In this document: positions 45,542 to 56,870 of the stretch, piece by piece | Numbering within the stretch: the first letter of the stretch is position 1 | Layout of the letters: every line of letters starts with the position of its first letter | Source: Symsagittifera roscoffensis | Taxonomy: Eukaryota; Xenacoelomorpha; Acoela; Convolutidae | Assembly: GCF_963678635.1 (NCBI RefSeq) | Contig: NC_087068.1 | Coordinates: forward strand, 58,017,896 to 58,081,895 | DNA: 64,000 nt | Direction of reading: 5' to 3' | Position numbers and translations under genes: made by a program | The notes under the pieces: generated by a model | What the model was told of the DNA's origin: nothing | The model's input: the letters and a program-made list of their open reading frames with translations, nothing else | Databases searched by the model: none

Positions 45542-47073
45542 TGATACAGACTCTCGGACCTGCTAAGGGCGCAGAGAAATGACCGCATGACAAGTAACCT
45601 GAAAAGGTGGATAGAAAATGGTGCACCAGATAAAGGTGACCTGGAAGAAGACAGTTATAGGATCCTGAGACAATACTTCATGCAGAAGGAGGGGAGATTA
45701 TATCTGAACAAGGAAGGGATCGTGGCTTGCAAGAGAAGAGAAGAAGACAAAGTCTTGTACAAGTATAACGCGATGGTGTTGCCGCAACTCTATCAGACAG
45801 AACTATTATTCAGGCCGCATGATCAGATGGGCCATCAAGGGATCGACAAAGCTTATCAGAGGATCTTGAAGCGCTTTGAGTGGCCTGGAATGAAAAAGGC
45901 ATGTGAGAAATGGGTAACAGCGTGCCGGTCATGCCAACAGGTCAAGGATCCAAGGAAATTGCGATTTCCTTTACAATCGATTGAGTCGTCTGAATTCAAC
46001 GAGGTGGTGCAGATAGATCACCAGAAGATATGCATGACAGACAGCGGTTATAACCAAGTCTTGGTCATGATAGATCACTTCACGAAGTATGCAGAGGCCG
46101 TGCCCTGCTTAACTGCCTCGGCGTTGCGACCACCTGCGACCACCTGATCAATACGTGGATAGCGAGACATGGTTGTCCGATGACGTTTCAATCGGACAAT
46201 GGAACAGCTTTTGTAGGAGAGCTTACGAAAGAGCTTATGAGACGCTCACAGGTTGCTCAAGCTCACTCCACGACATACCACCCTCAGACGATTGGCTTAG
46301 TGGAAAGAGCAAATAGAACGTTAGTGTCGATGCTGAGGATATATTGTTCCAGGTACATGACCGATTGGGACAGATACCTTCCACAAGTAATGGGAGCTTA
46401 TAATAGCACGCAACACTCCACCACCGGAGTCAGTCCACGCATGATGTTAACTGGACACGAGAAGTCTTTACCCTTAACCTTTTTCTACCCAGAGTATGAG
46501 GGAAAGAAAACGTCTCCGCAGGTTTACGTGAGGGATGTGATCAGACGTCAACAGGAGTTGAACGGTTTGTGTAGACGAAATACTCAGCAAGCACAGGCAA
46601 GACAGAGAAAGAAATTCGACAAGAAAGCAGCTGGTGCAAAAGCTTACTCGGTGGGAGACTACGTATGGGTATTTCAGAACGTTATACCACCGAAAGGGAC
46701 GAAAAAGCTCCTAAAGAAGTGGAGGGGAACCTTCATGATTACAGAAGTGCACCAGGAGGGACGTTTATATAGACTGAGTACTGGCCGAGCCGCCCACTAC
46801 GAGAACATTAAGCCACACAATCCATCGACAGAAGATTGGTGTATACCCGCAGACATAGAAGAAAGGGACTATCTGATGATGGATCCTGCTTGTGAAGTCA
46901 ACGAGAAAGGCACCAGGGAGAAGAACGATGGAAACGAAGTCGTAGAGGAGGTAACAAATACACCACTGGACCTGGATCCAAATGAGGTGATCGAAGCGGA
47001 TGATGAAACCTTAAACTATGCAGAGGAAGATTGGCAGGATCCCGAACAAACAGAGGTTCCCAAAAATTTGTAA
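45542..47073 (+). pseudogene. E2 integrase (broken by one stop and one frame change)
   Basis: A TGA at 45542-45544 replaces an Arg codon seen in E1. The zinc-binding domain follows (HDQMGHQGIDK, then CRSCQQ, about 45820-45945). The core has the first Asp in VQIDHQKIC (about 46015), the second in FQSDNGTAF (about 46195) and the Glu in GLVERANRT (about 46300), so D, D and E are all present. Between the first and second Asp, a 10-bp tandem duplication of CGACCACCTG (46127-46146) together with small losses shifts the frame. The C-terminal GPY/F-type segment (KGTKKLLKKWRGTFMI) is at about 46695-46742. TAA at 47071-47073 stands where E1 has a Glu codon; the frame continues beyond. Confidence 0.85.
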
Positions 47074-48180
47074 CCAGATCTCCCGTTCACGATGCAGACT
47101 CGACAAGGCGACGGGAGAAGACCTAGAAAGAAATACAACCGTTACGGTGACGACTTTGTAGTAGATAGGATAGATCTGAAAAAGATAGTGGAAGAAATGG
47201 TGGGTCTAGAAAGCATAACAGTCTCACAAGACATTGACATAGTAGATGATCACGACCAGGAATGGATCGAGGACAGGTCGAAACCAGCAGTAGATTTCGA
47301 CGAGGAGCAATCGGAGTCCTACGGAGATGATCTCACAAATCTGCGAGATTTGGAGTGGCTGAACGAAATGACATCAGACCCTAAAGAGACCAATGTCACG
47401 ATCCAAGACGTAGATCGTGAAAGCGCGAAACACATCAAGACCGAACGAGATGATCCTTCCTGGGCTGCCCAGGAAGGACAACTACTCATTCCGGCTTCTA
47501 ACCTCGACTTGATATCCGGTATGCAATCGACGGGGACGTCGAAGGGTATTTTTGTCCGGGGAGTGGGGGTAAGACTTACCCAAACTGAAAACCTGATAAT
47601 ACTAAAATTGAAAATAGCAAGAGAGACAGGAGATTTAGAAGCAGAAACAGGCGAAAAACCTAAGAAACCTGACATAGGGAGGGTAGTTGAGTCATATTTT
47701 AACCTACCAAATGAGTATTCAAGTAGCATAATATTAACAGATAGTGATTTCATACTCACAAATAGAACATGTGCGATAGCAATCACAGCAGATATGAGTT
47801 TAAGGACAGCGTTAGCAGCATATTTTAAGATAGAATATAAAAACCTAGAATTCCTTTGGAAGCAAAGACCAGGAGTAGGGGGATAGCAGCCTTGCCTCCG
47901 GCGGCGTCACAGATACCGGGAAAATACCTATGCTTCTTGGTGGCGAGGGCGACGGAGAAGCGGCACGTGGACCCAGAAAACCTAGTCTTGTCCCTTGACG
48001 AGGTTGAAAGACTTCGTCGTGGAAATGGACGTGAAGGAGCTCTCGCTTCCAATGTACGATCCGAACAGAGGACGACTGCATCCTCGGGAATTGTAAGCGC
48101 TTGTACACGTGATATTCTCTGATACTAATATACAAATATACTTACATAAGAAATTATACTTAAGTATAGGCTGAGTGACG
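47074..48180 (+). pseudogene. E2 post-integrase tail and macro-domain-like sequence
   Basis: 47092-47886 continues the integrase frame. The first part is acidic; then VRGVGVRLTQTENLI, and ILTDSDFILTNRTCAIAITAD with MSLRTALAAYFKIEY (start of the macro-like fold, about 47727-47840). A lost base in a G-run (47878-47882) shifts the frame; the rest continues as GIAALPPAASQIPGKYLCFLV, HVDPENLVLSL, then after another shift near 48010 ELSLPMYDPNRGRLHPREL, a TAA, and ALVHVIFSDT to about 48180. Motif order matches TARG1/OARD1-type macro domains, which act on ADP-ribose attached to proteins. The same region in E1 (19661-20041) is open. The assignment rests on motif order only. 47555-47565 repeats the polypurine-tract core. 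Confidence 0.55.
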
Positions 48181-48559
48181 TGCAATAGGGTGATAGACTA
48201 AATTATGTAGTGTGTGATATGTGTTTTATGTTATGTTATGTGTTATGTTATTAAGATCTTGGGTAAGAAGGAGTCAAAGACCATGAACAACTGAATGACG
48301 ATCTTTGGAATAGATCCAACGTTGGGAATGTCCAGTCTTAAGTCAAATTCCAAAAATTTAGAGACCGATTGATTTTAATAATTTTTAGGATAAATATCTT
48401 TTAATCTAAACTGTTTTTAAGCAAATTTTAACAAAATATGTTAAAGTGAAACTGACAAGTGTGATGTTTGTGACCTCTTTTCTAGATCCTGATTGATCGT
48501 TTAATTACTCACTTGAGTCAAACCTTTGAATCAAACCGAATCGAACTTGAAAGAACAGA
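48181..48559 (+). other. E2 inter-ORF gap
   Basis: AT-rich, non-coding. CTCTTTTCTAG at about 48475-48485 resembles a splice acceptor upstream of the next ATG (48560). The same gap, without sequence similarity that I can see, exists in E1. Confidence 0.45.
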
Positions 48560-50419
48560 ATGGATAACTTCAACTTGGATGAAAGGATGGACCTGGCAGA
48601 GGCGAATGTGGGACCGATGGTAGAAGCGATCTATCATGGGCTGATGGAACGAGACTTCGCTCTGGAGGACCCAGAGGTAGTCATGATGCTGACCGCCCTG
48701 ATCAACATCTTGGGGCATGACAACCGTGGGGACCGCCCCACGGAAGTCCTATTGATGGCAGCATATGGAGAAAGGGGAGTACTAGACCGCCCGAACATGA
48801 GAGTGATGAGGTGGAGAAACGGGGCTCTCTCAGGGAGTGACTTGGCGAATGAGCCTGGATCGGGAAGTTCTAGGACTTACCAACCAGGTGAAATGCCTAT
48901 GCCCTCCAAGCCCAAACCTGGGCTGACGTGAATGCATCAGGAGATGAACAGCGAGGCTGCCTCGTCTGGTTCACCACTGAGAGCAGCTGTGCCACCAAAG
49001 AGGGCGAAAGTAGGACAGAAAGTTCAGACGGACCAAACCATGCAAGATCTGGATGGGATGAAGGATGAACTGGAAAGGACGAAAAAGGAGCTGGACGAGA
49101 TGACCAAAAGCATGCTCATTATGGAGGACGATCGGGACATGTGGAGAAGGTTGTTCGAAGACTGCAACAAAAAGCAGGGTCAAGAAATTGAGCGCTTGAG
49201 GCAGGACTACAAAAAGCGATCGGAACAGATGGCGTTGAAAACCGCCGTGGAGAAGGCGATACCTGCAAGGAGCGATCCTCGTGGGCAGTCCCCGATGGAG
49301 CTCTTGACGCCTCGAGAAATGAGCCAGACGACAGAAACATGACTCCCGGCAGCAACAGGTCGAGTAACAATCCCGGACCCTAGTGACACCTTGGGTGACC
49401 CCGTCGTGGAACAAACGGTGAGGAAGCTGATAGAGACAGCTGAACGACTGGTCGCCAACAAGAATGCGCCAGGTTCCGGGGTGACTGCACCCTATGAAAC
49501 GATCGACGACACGGGCAGAGTACGACTCTCCCAGACCGTGATCAGACAGGGGATAAGTGACGTGACGCCACTCATGGGGAGCTCGAAGGCCCCAGAGAGA
49601 AAAATACAGAAGATGCCAGCGAAGAAAGTGTCTCGCATAATAGACGTACAAAAGAACAATCAATTGAAATATAATTTCACGGGAGTTCCGGAGACAGATC
49701 CGAGAGCTTGCTTCAATCGAGCGACTTGGAGCCCGGCAGTAAATCTGCAGCAACCACCACTGGGGACATCACATCTGATACTGGGAGACAGCTTGGTCAG
49801 ATTACTATCGAATTTGAGGACCTCGTGGGTCACCACGGTGATGGCCTTTGGAGGCGCGACGATAGCCCAGTTATATCGAATGGTGGAACTGATGAATCCA
49901 GGGAGGACCCCCAATGTGATGATCCTGATTGGGACGATTGACATCTCCAGAGGTTCAGATGAGCAGGAAGCACTATGCGAATCGATGATGGTGTGCTTGT
50001 TTACTACTCTCTGGCAGAAGTTCAATTGCGCGAAACTGACCGTTTGCACTGTGCCAATAAATGCGAGGAGCTTGACAGCAGCAGGGAGAAGGCACAACGA
50101 AGGAGTCCGCAGGTGGAATAACATCTTGAGGAATCTCGCAAGTCGGAATGCCGGAAGAATGATCCTCATGGACATCGAACATGAGTTGAGAGCTATGGAT
50201 CAGGATAGACTGACCACGGATGGCATCCATTTCGATAGCATCGAAGGATAGGCTTGGTTGAATCGAGTTTTCCAAGAGCGGTTGGATGAACTCGAGGCGG
50301 AACTCTTTGACACAGGAGTGCTGAAGGAAGAAGGAGCATCGAGCGAAACGGTGATTACCACCTTTGTGCCCCCTAACTGGAAACACGCTTGGGACGGTTC
50401 CGGCCGTCACAAATTATAG
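48560..50419 (+). pseudogene. E2 ORF2 N-terminus: coiled coil plus SGNH-hydrolase-like domain
   Basis: One frame from ATG 48560 with in-frame TGA at 48929-48931, TGA at 49340-49342 and TAG at 50249-50251. A helical N-terminus (MDNFNLDERMDLAEANVGPM) is followed by a coiled coil (about 49050-49240, ELERTKKELDEMTKSM). From about 49760 there is an SGNH-like domain: LILGDSLVRLL with the catalytic Ser at 49790-49792; FGGATIAQL as block II; IGTIDISRG as block III, where the usual Asn is Ile; and DGIHFD at 50219-50236 as block V with Asp and His. The family hydrolyses esters. Related esterase domains are known in some retroelements (CR1 LINEs, rotifer Terminons). One catalytic block differs from consensus here and a different one in E1. 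Confidence 0.65.
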
Positions 50420-52769
50420 ACAACAGAGCTCCAGCGAACCAGGTCAAAGGACAGACGTACAGGATCGATTAGGAGAAGCGCCAATGAGGAGGACAATCCA
50501 TCCGAGGAGAAGAATAGGACCTGTCAACCCAATCGAAGAGACAACCAGCACGTCTAGATCGGACACGAGATCGGAGACGACAAGCACCAGTCGAGAGGAG
50601 AGACGCCCGGGCAGATGCTCGTTGATGTGGTCAAGACCCATACCATCTCCCTGGCATGTATATAAAGACGAGCTAATGAAGCTGGATCTCCAGAGGGTGA
50701 GCTTCATCAAAAATGCAAGGAGGATGCTGAATGGAGCGAGGCTGTCCGTCAGCAGATTATACTCGATAACAGGCGTAGACTGGTTGATAGCCGCGAGCAT
50801 AAACTTCAGTTCCACGACGGCCTTGAGATTTGCTGATCTAGAGGGACTGCCCTCTAACAACACAATGGGACCAGTGAATGCGAGACCATTGCAAGATGTG
50901 AGATTCAATCATGATGAGGGGAATCGTGAAGAGAGACCAGGAAAATTTCTGACAACGAGAGCGCCGATAGGAAAACATGTGAAGATTTTCAGGCAGCTGA
51001 CGACACCCCCTGGTCATGTGAAGGAAAGAATATACATGAAACTCGTGAATCAAGAAGGTGATGTCCAAAGATACGGCGGATTGAAAGCGATAAAGAAAGA
51101 TGAGACCATCTTCGCCGCCTATGACAAAGCAGAAATAAGGAAGGCCAAGATCATGATAGTAGCGAATTCAGAGTTCGTGTATACTTCCAAGTCTCTGTTT
51201 TGGCCGGACGTCATAATGTTGGCAGCGGTCGACCTGGACCTACTGCAATCGGTATCTCTGGCTATAGGGGTACAAAGGCAGACGGACATGAACCCAATTA
51301 CGATCGTGTTTGCTCGCATCAATGACCATCTACACAGTAGAGGTTTTCTGAGCAGACTCAGAGATCCTACAACGGCAGAGAATGCTGTGTGGCCAGCGAT
51401 AAAAGATATCCTTGAGTCGATGGGTGAAGTGGTGGATGCGACGAAGGAGGGGTCGTTCACCAAAGTGACACCGAGAGTAGTATTCGCGTTGTCTCCGGGG
51501 TATGCACATCTCCCGGATGGACTGAAATTCGTGTATGCAATTGTAACCTTGCTTTCGGAAATAAAATATGATGTGATCATATCAGCCCCAAATCGCATGA
51601 TAGAGATGGAGAACCTGAGGCCACTCAGGGCTGAACTAGCTGCAGTGTGGTCAGATATCTCGAACGCGATGAGAAGATTCAAGGACCATGCACTACACAT
51701 GTTAGTGTTGGACGAGGTGCTGGGATTGGAACTGTCCAATTTCAGTCGACAGCTCAAACTGAAACCGGGAATATACGACGACCATCGAGTGATCGTAGCG
51801 ATGTCCAACAATTTATGGTTCCGAGCAATGGAAGTGACAAGTGAAAGCACGAGAAGGAAAAATTCACCAGAGTCGAGAGCTCATTTGGAGGCGATGGTTT
51901 TGAGAACCAAGCCGGAAGCCAACCAGTGGCTACACCTAAATCCTCGAGTAGCGGCATTGGGCGCAGATGCTTTTGAGCAAGGCCCTGTGATGATCACGAA
52001 GATCCATGCCTACTTGTTAAAGGAGGTGAACCTGGCGGAAAATGCCGAAGAAAAGACCGCTGAATTTGTAGACAGAATGTGTCAGACTACCCTGAAAACC
52101 TTTTGGACCCAGGAAGTGAAGGGACAGGAAGGCCTTGAACGGATAGACAGTATGCTGGAAGGGTTGGGAGCCGGATGGACCGCGTCCTTCTTGGCAAAAG
52201 TCTACCCGAAAGTATCTCATTACTTGATTAAGGAATTCCTCCAAGCAGTAGTTGAAGTGTCAATAGTGGAACTAATAGCCTTGTTCGTGACATTTGGAGC
52301 AGTGAGTTTTGTGAAAGGACCGGCGATACTGCTCACCGAAGGAATCCAGAACCTGCGGTTAGATGGACTTCTGACATTGATTGCGATTACCCACAGAAAC
52401 TTGGGAGGACTAATGAAATTGACACGTTGTCCAGAGCAGATGAGAAAGAGAGTGAGAAACTTGGATATGAAGAGATCCACGGACTCGTGGAATAAGATAA
52501 GAGACCGTAGAAACACTCTTGTCCAATATCTCTTACAACAAAATCGCTTTGGAACGGGAGAAGATGAGACTATCGAAAGAGAAGAAGATGTTAGACGACA
52601 TGCTGGGGGCATGCCCCTATTAACTGATCTGAGCTTGGCTATGAGAACCCATCTCTTAGCATTGACCAGAGGAGCCACGGAGTTTGTGACAGTGATCTAT
52701 GGACCAGCAGTCACGTTTGCGTTCCCTGACGTTAGGTGGAGGCGTATAGGAGGTCGGTGCTGCACCTGA
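50364..52769 (+). CDS. E2 ORF2 middle region, 801-codon ORF of unknown family
   Basis: The longest open piece downstream of integrase. The first 60 or so residues are probably the wrong frame; similarity with E1 begins near YKDELMKLDLQ (about residue 97). Recognisable shared landmarks with E1 are SPGYAHLPDGLKFVYAI, VLDEVLGLELSNFSRQLK and GGMPLLTDLSLAMR. Residues about 622-650 (VVEVSIVELIALFVTFGAV) are hydrophobic enough for a membrane or buried helix. I know no family. The E1 counterpart of the segment near residue 135 has a Cys2His2-like cluster; here those positions are Gly, Trp, Ser and Asn-like residues. In E1 this region is joined to the SGNH segment in one frame and, at its other end, to the next ORF, so it is an internal part of a larger polyprotein. 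Confidence 0.6.
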   Translation: MCPLTGNTLGTVPAVTNYRQQSSSEPGQRTDVQDRLGEAPMRRTIHPRRRIGPVNPIEETTSTSRSDTRSETTSTSREERRPGRCSLMWSRPIPSPWHVYKDELMKLDLQRVSFIKNARRMLNGARLSVSRLYSITGVDWLIAASINFSSTTALRFADLEGLPSNNTMGPVNARPLQDVRFNHDEGNREERPGKFLTTRAPIGKHVKIFRQLTTPPGHVKERIYMKLVNQEGDVQRYGGLKAIKKDETIFAAYDKAEIRKAKIMIVANSEFVYTSKSLFWPDVIMLAAVDLDLLQSVSLAIGVQRQTDMNPITIVFARINDHLHSRGFLSRLRDPTTAENAVWPAIKDILESMGEVVDATKEGSFTKVTPRVVFALSPGYAHLPDGLKFVYAIVTLLSEIKYDVIISAPNRMIEMENLRPLRAELAAVWSDISNAMRRFKDHALHMLVLDEVLGLELSNFSRQLKLKPGIYDDHRVIVAMSNNLWFRAMEVTSESTRRKNSPESRAHLEAMVLRTKPEANQWLHLNPRVAALGADAFEQGPVMITKIHAYLLKEVNLAENAEEKTAEFVDRMCQTTLKTFWTQEVKGQEGLERIDSMLEGLGAGWTASFLAKVYPKVSHYLIKEFLQAVVEVSIVELIALFVTFGAVSFVKGPAILLTEGIQNLRLDGLLTLIAITHRNLGGLMKLTRCPEQMRKRVRNLDMKRSTDSWNKIRDRRNTLVQYLLQQNRFGTGEDETIEREEDVRRHAGGMPLLTDLSLAMRTHLLALTRGATEFVTVIYGPAVTFAFPDVRWRRIGGRCCT

Positions 52770-54049
52770 ACCTCATATCAGCAGTGGACGGTAGTGTACT
52801 GAACTGGTGTGAGCATCAAAAATTGCGGGAGCTCATGAGTGAAGACCTGTTATTTGCGAAAATATCAGAGCCAGAGATGACAGTCATTAATTTTGACGAT
52901 CACTTCCGTGATCGCATGGGAGAAGTAGAAAGAGGACACATCGAGGTGTTTCCGAAGCTTTGGAATCTGAGACCCTATGATAAAACGAACGGTGAGATAA
53001 CCAGAGTGCCTCGTCTCAGATTAGCATATCACAAGGTGAAAGAAGAGACGAAGGATTGGGGTGATTACGAGAAGCTGCCGGAAGAAATCCCCGAATTCCC
53101 TCTGATAAGAAGGATGTTGCTCGGAGCAGTCTCCGTGGTACAAACTCGTAGGTTGAGAGCATTCGAAACCAATGAAAGGAGAATAGGGAATTTCATGGCA
53201 ACGATGGATACATGCTTTGTGGGAAGAAATGCCGCCGTGTTACAATAAACACGATTTGCCTATACGGATCAAGCGACGAGAAGGCGAATAAGCAACGCCG
53301 CGACACCCAAGCCTGGAAGATTTGATGAAGAATGGGTGGGATTAGGCTTGGCGCCTATGAAAATGAGAGGCAGGACCGAACTGCCGGAGGCCTCCTTGAT
53401 CCTGACTAGTGTAAAACCGGAGTTTACGGTAGTAGCAACGCTGCGAACGAGAACTTTCATAGCACCCTTTGGCTGCGAGGAAATCAAGGTGGTCCATGGA
53501 GAAGAGGAAGATAGATCGGCCGGTACATTGATCATACCGAAATTTCCGGAAGGAACCGACATTGATAAACAAGGACCCTCGAGTTCAAAGAAAGATATGT
53601 CAGAAGGAGATGACGGACAGGGAGGAAGCCGTCAAACAGAAGAGCCCATGCAACAAGATGCAGATCAAGCTGGTGGGGAAGACGACAGAGCATCGACAGG
53701 AGGAGTATCCAGCCTGGATTTCAATATCTTCAGTGATCTTGAGAACAACGCGGATACATTGGAGACGAATGAGCCAGCGGATGAAGGCATTTCGACACTT
53801 GAACCTCCGTCAGCCTTCATGGAAATGAAACGGAATTTGCCGGAGAGCAGCTCTCCTGGCAATTCAAGAAATAACGAACAAAGAATCCTCATGGAATCGC
53901 CTAGAAGAAGAAGAATAGAGGGCTCAGCCAGAGTACCTTTCTTGGGAACGTTGCCCGAAGAAGAATGGGAAGTACATCACCGAGACCATAAAAGTAGGAC
54001 GGGATGCAAATTGGACAGAGTGTCGTTCATGGAAGAAGTCTGGAGGTAG
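52736..54049 (+). pseudogene. E2 ORF2 continuation (unknown family), one in-frame stop
   Basis: 52736-53248 and 53249-54049 lie in one frame, separated by TAA 53246-53248. The first begins in overlap with the previous ORF (frame change absent in E1 24349-24888). It has a conserved LNWCEHQKLRELMSEDLLF segment and ends RRMLLGAVSVVQTRRLRAF. The second has FTVVATLRTRTFIAPFGCEE, then an acidic, low-complexity, probably disordered region (about 53560-53900). No domain recognised. The ending at TAG 54047-54049 is not seen in E1, where the alignment is weak. Confidence 0.55.
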
Positions 54050-54993
54050 TTGAGAGCTATGGGACCCAGTCCATTCTGAAAACAGGTCTCAACCGACCAT
54101 TGATGCGGGAAGTCCTTGATAAGCTTGATGAGTGTGAAGGGAGATTGAGTGAGTTGCTGATTGACTCAACCACGGATGGAAGTGAAGCGAATTCTCCCAT
54201 CAAGATGACACCGCAGGACGATAAATGAGAGGTGGTGTATCTGTCAAGAACCAGGAGAGGAACGATGCGATCGAAATTGGTGGTTGATAAGATCAATGCG
54301 ATGAAAATGAAGTTAGGCAGCAGAGTGATGCCGAGGAGAGTAGGAAAGACGAAGGTGGTTTCGGAGATATCGATGAAAACTGTCAATTCAGCGAAAAGGA
54401 AACGAGTCGAAGAAGTCATGGATTTGGGACAAGGTGATTATCAATTGCTTGGCACAGATAATATGTTGACTGATATAACGATGGTGCCACCCATTCTCAT
54501 GGCGGGAATAAAGTCAACAGGTTATAAATCTAAAAGGAGTGACCGCACTCTGACTGGAGCAACCTTAGAAATGGAAATACTCAGCACAGTGAAGGACTTT
54601 GAGCCATCTCCCATGAATCACGGAAAGGGAAATGTCGCAGGACAACTAGTACCCGTGGAATATAACCGACTGACAATGTCGGAGGCTGTGGCGATAGATG
54701 AACCCGCCGGTGGATACATGGAGATGTTGGAGTACCGAAACTCGGCTAGAGGGTATGTGATGGCTTTGGAAGACAGGAGTGCCATGGAAGGTTATCTGGA
54801 GGCAATGTTGCAAGGCACCACCCTCAAGCAGAAAGCGTACGGGACTTTAGCGTCGTCTGAGATACAGGCAGAAACGATGGAGCAGTTGGTGAGCCTTCCA
54901 TGGAAAGCAGTGGTGTTACGGTACTTCGAAGAAGAAATGAGGACAAGAATACTTCGCCAAGAATACACGCTCTCATGGCAGTACCTTACGTAA
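54050..54993 (+). pseudogene. E2 ORF2 continuation (unknown family)
   Basis: 54232-54993 is open (253 residues). A basic stretch near its start (KRKRVEEV) is followed by a hydrophilic region, then a helical part ending LRYFEEEMRTRILRQEY, which aligns with E1 at about 26.82 kb. The upstream piece 54004-54228 overlaps the previous ORF in another frame (LMREVLDKLDECEGRLSELL). Function unknown. Confidence 0.5.
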
Positions 54994-55034
54994 GAACAGA
55001 GTTACAACTGAGGTTTGCCTGGTGCCTGATGTGA

Positions 55035-56855
55035 TTGACTCGCAAAGAATACGATTCAGAAGAAAGGAAGAGGTCGAAGGAAGAGAAGGTTTTCCTTATG
55101 ACGAACATGAGGGATCTGATGATCCAATATGGAGCAGCAGTAGCGTGTGCAAAGCGGAGAGATGCTCTCTGTTTCATTCGATTCATGATAGAACAGATCT
55201 CAGTACCAGCATTGAACACCTGTGTCAAGATGCTGAGGGAGGGCGATGAGCGAGCAAAAGCCTTACTCTTGCTAGCACTGCTGGATATGCATCAAAGTAA
55301 ACCGATGAGGGTGAATATGAAAGAACCCGAGGAGTTAGAGCCCATGAAAAAGATAGACGAAATCAGGAGATTTTCAAACAAGGAGCTGAGACTCAGTAAA
55401 GAATCTATGGGGGCACTACCGAAGTCCAGTGAATACTGTGGACCAATTAAGAAGAATTCGTACAGCTACGTATCCGGAGTCATAGGGATAGCGTATAACC
55501 CGTTCCTGAGTGAAGACATACGCGATTGCTTCTTCGATTACGAGCAGGCAGTGTTTCTAAGATTCTGGATGTCGAGAATTGTGACGATTAAGAGCGATGC
55601 CAATCCTCAGATTAAATTGGGATTGATCTTGGAAGAAGAGGTGACTGCACCTTCAGTACCAAAATCCGACAAAAGAGTGGAGTTTGGGTTGGGATTCTCA
55701 GATGAATAACTAAGAACAAGCTTGATGGCAGTGTGGGAATTGATGAGGCCATCATGGTGTCCTAGTCCCAACGTTGACTCGATATTACGGGCGACTCAAG
55801 ACGTGCAGAGGGAACTGAATGCAGACTGTAAGTTGCGTGACCTTAACATCATATATAATGTGATGATAACGGCCTCTAGGAGTAACGGTGAAGATAAAGT
55901 GGAGTTGCCTGGCTGGGGACCAGAAGACTGGGTCAAACCTGGTAGCTGTCTGGCGGAAGTCTGTGGACTGGAGGGTCACGTTTGTGGAGGTCTGGACTGT
56001 GTGAAGACCCTAGAGAAACAACACAAGCAATTGACGGTATTGTTTGGAAACGTCGTGATGAAAGCAAGAACGGAAACGGAACTGATAGCGGATTGTCATG
56101 GAGGAACCGAGGTGGATCTAGTGACTGCACTAGGATTCTACAGCATGTTCAGTTCTTTAGAGTCACTTTTGAATCTAGAACAGAAACATGAGATGGTCAC
56201 AGCCATCAGTGTAGAGGTGTTCCCAGGAGTTCTGCAAACTGAGCAAAAGTACATAGGAAAGTGGAGGGAAGCGATCGAGGCGGACATGAACATCAGACAC
56301 AGTGAGACTTATTGTAGACCATCAGAAGCACGATATTTGGTGGGTTCGACATTGGCTCCAATGTGCCAGAGCAGATACCCGGTACGTTTCGTAGCCGTGG
56401 ATGTAAAGAGTACGAGAACGATCGTGGATCAAGCCTTCTCAGTGCCGAAGTGTGTGAGACTGGCGAGAATGTCCGAGAAATCTTATGAGTTGCTATGTAA
56501 GATGTTCTCAGCAGTTCCAGAGAGAACCAAGGAAGAGTTGGAATCGATACTGGGAAAGAAGTTCATGGGATACGTGAGCGGGAACTTCAGTGACTTTGAG
56601 AGACAGAAACAGAGAGGATCAACTGTTACAGATTACAATACAGTAGACGAAAATGATGAAGTCCACCGAGTGATGATGGAAGTGGAACCATTACTGGAAG
56701 TTTCGGGAAAACGTAATTGGAGGAGCATCATGTTGACACATGACAAGTTTCCCTGCCACTGCTTGCTGCAGACCTGGTGGTATCCCAAGCGTAGTAATCT
56801 GATGTTGATCTGGTACTCTGGAGAGCTGCTCTCCATGGGTTTACCAGACTCATGA
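55035..56855 (+). pseudogene. E2 ORF2 C-terminal region (unknown family), one in-frame stop
   Basis: 55035-55709 and 55722-56855 are in one frame, separated by TAA at 55707-55709. Landmarks shared with E1 are YVSGVIGIAYNPFL, LMRPSWCP, KPGSCLAEVCGLEGH, FSVPKCVRLARMS and EVEPLLEVSGKRNWRSI. Many conserved Cys and Trp residues suggest a folded domain (CGLEGHVCGGLDC is suggestive of metal binding, but the spacing fits no family I know). It ends at TGA 56853-56855, with the same frame continuing into the next ORF. Confidence 0.6.
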
Positions 56856-56870
56856 CAGCTTATAACAATA

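Noticed and set aside
48475-48485. Splice acceptor giving a spliced mRNA for ORF2
   Set aside because: Only E2 shows the CTCTTTTCTAG sequence clearly; without a matching acceptor in E1 or a donor in the leader I do not call a splice site.
52221-52310. Hydrophobic segment as evidence that ORF2 is an env gene
   Set aside because: No signal peptide, no furin-like site or heptad-plus-anchor arrangement; a single moderately hydrophobic helix is not enough.
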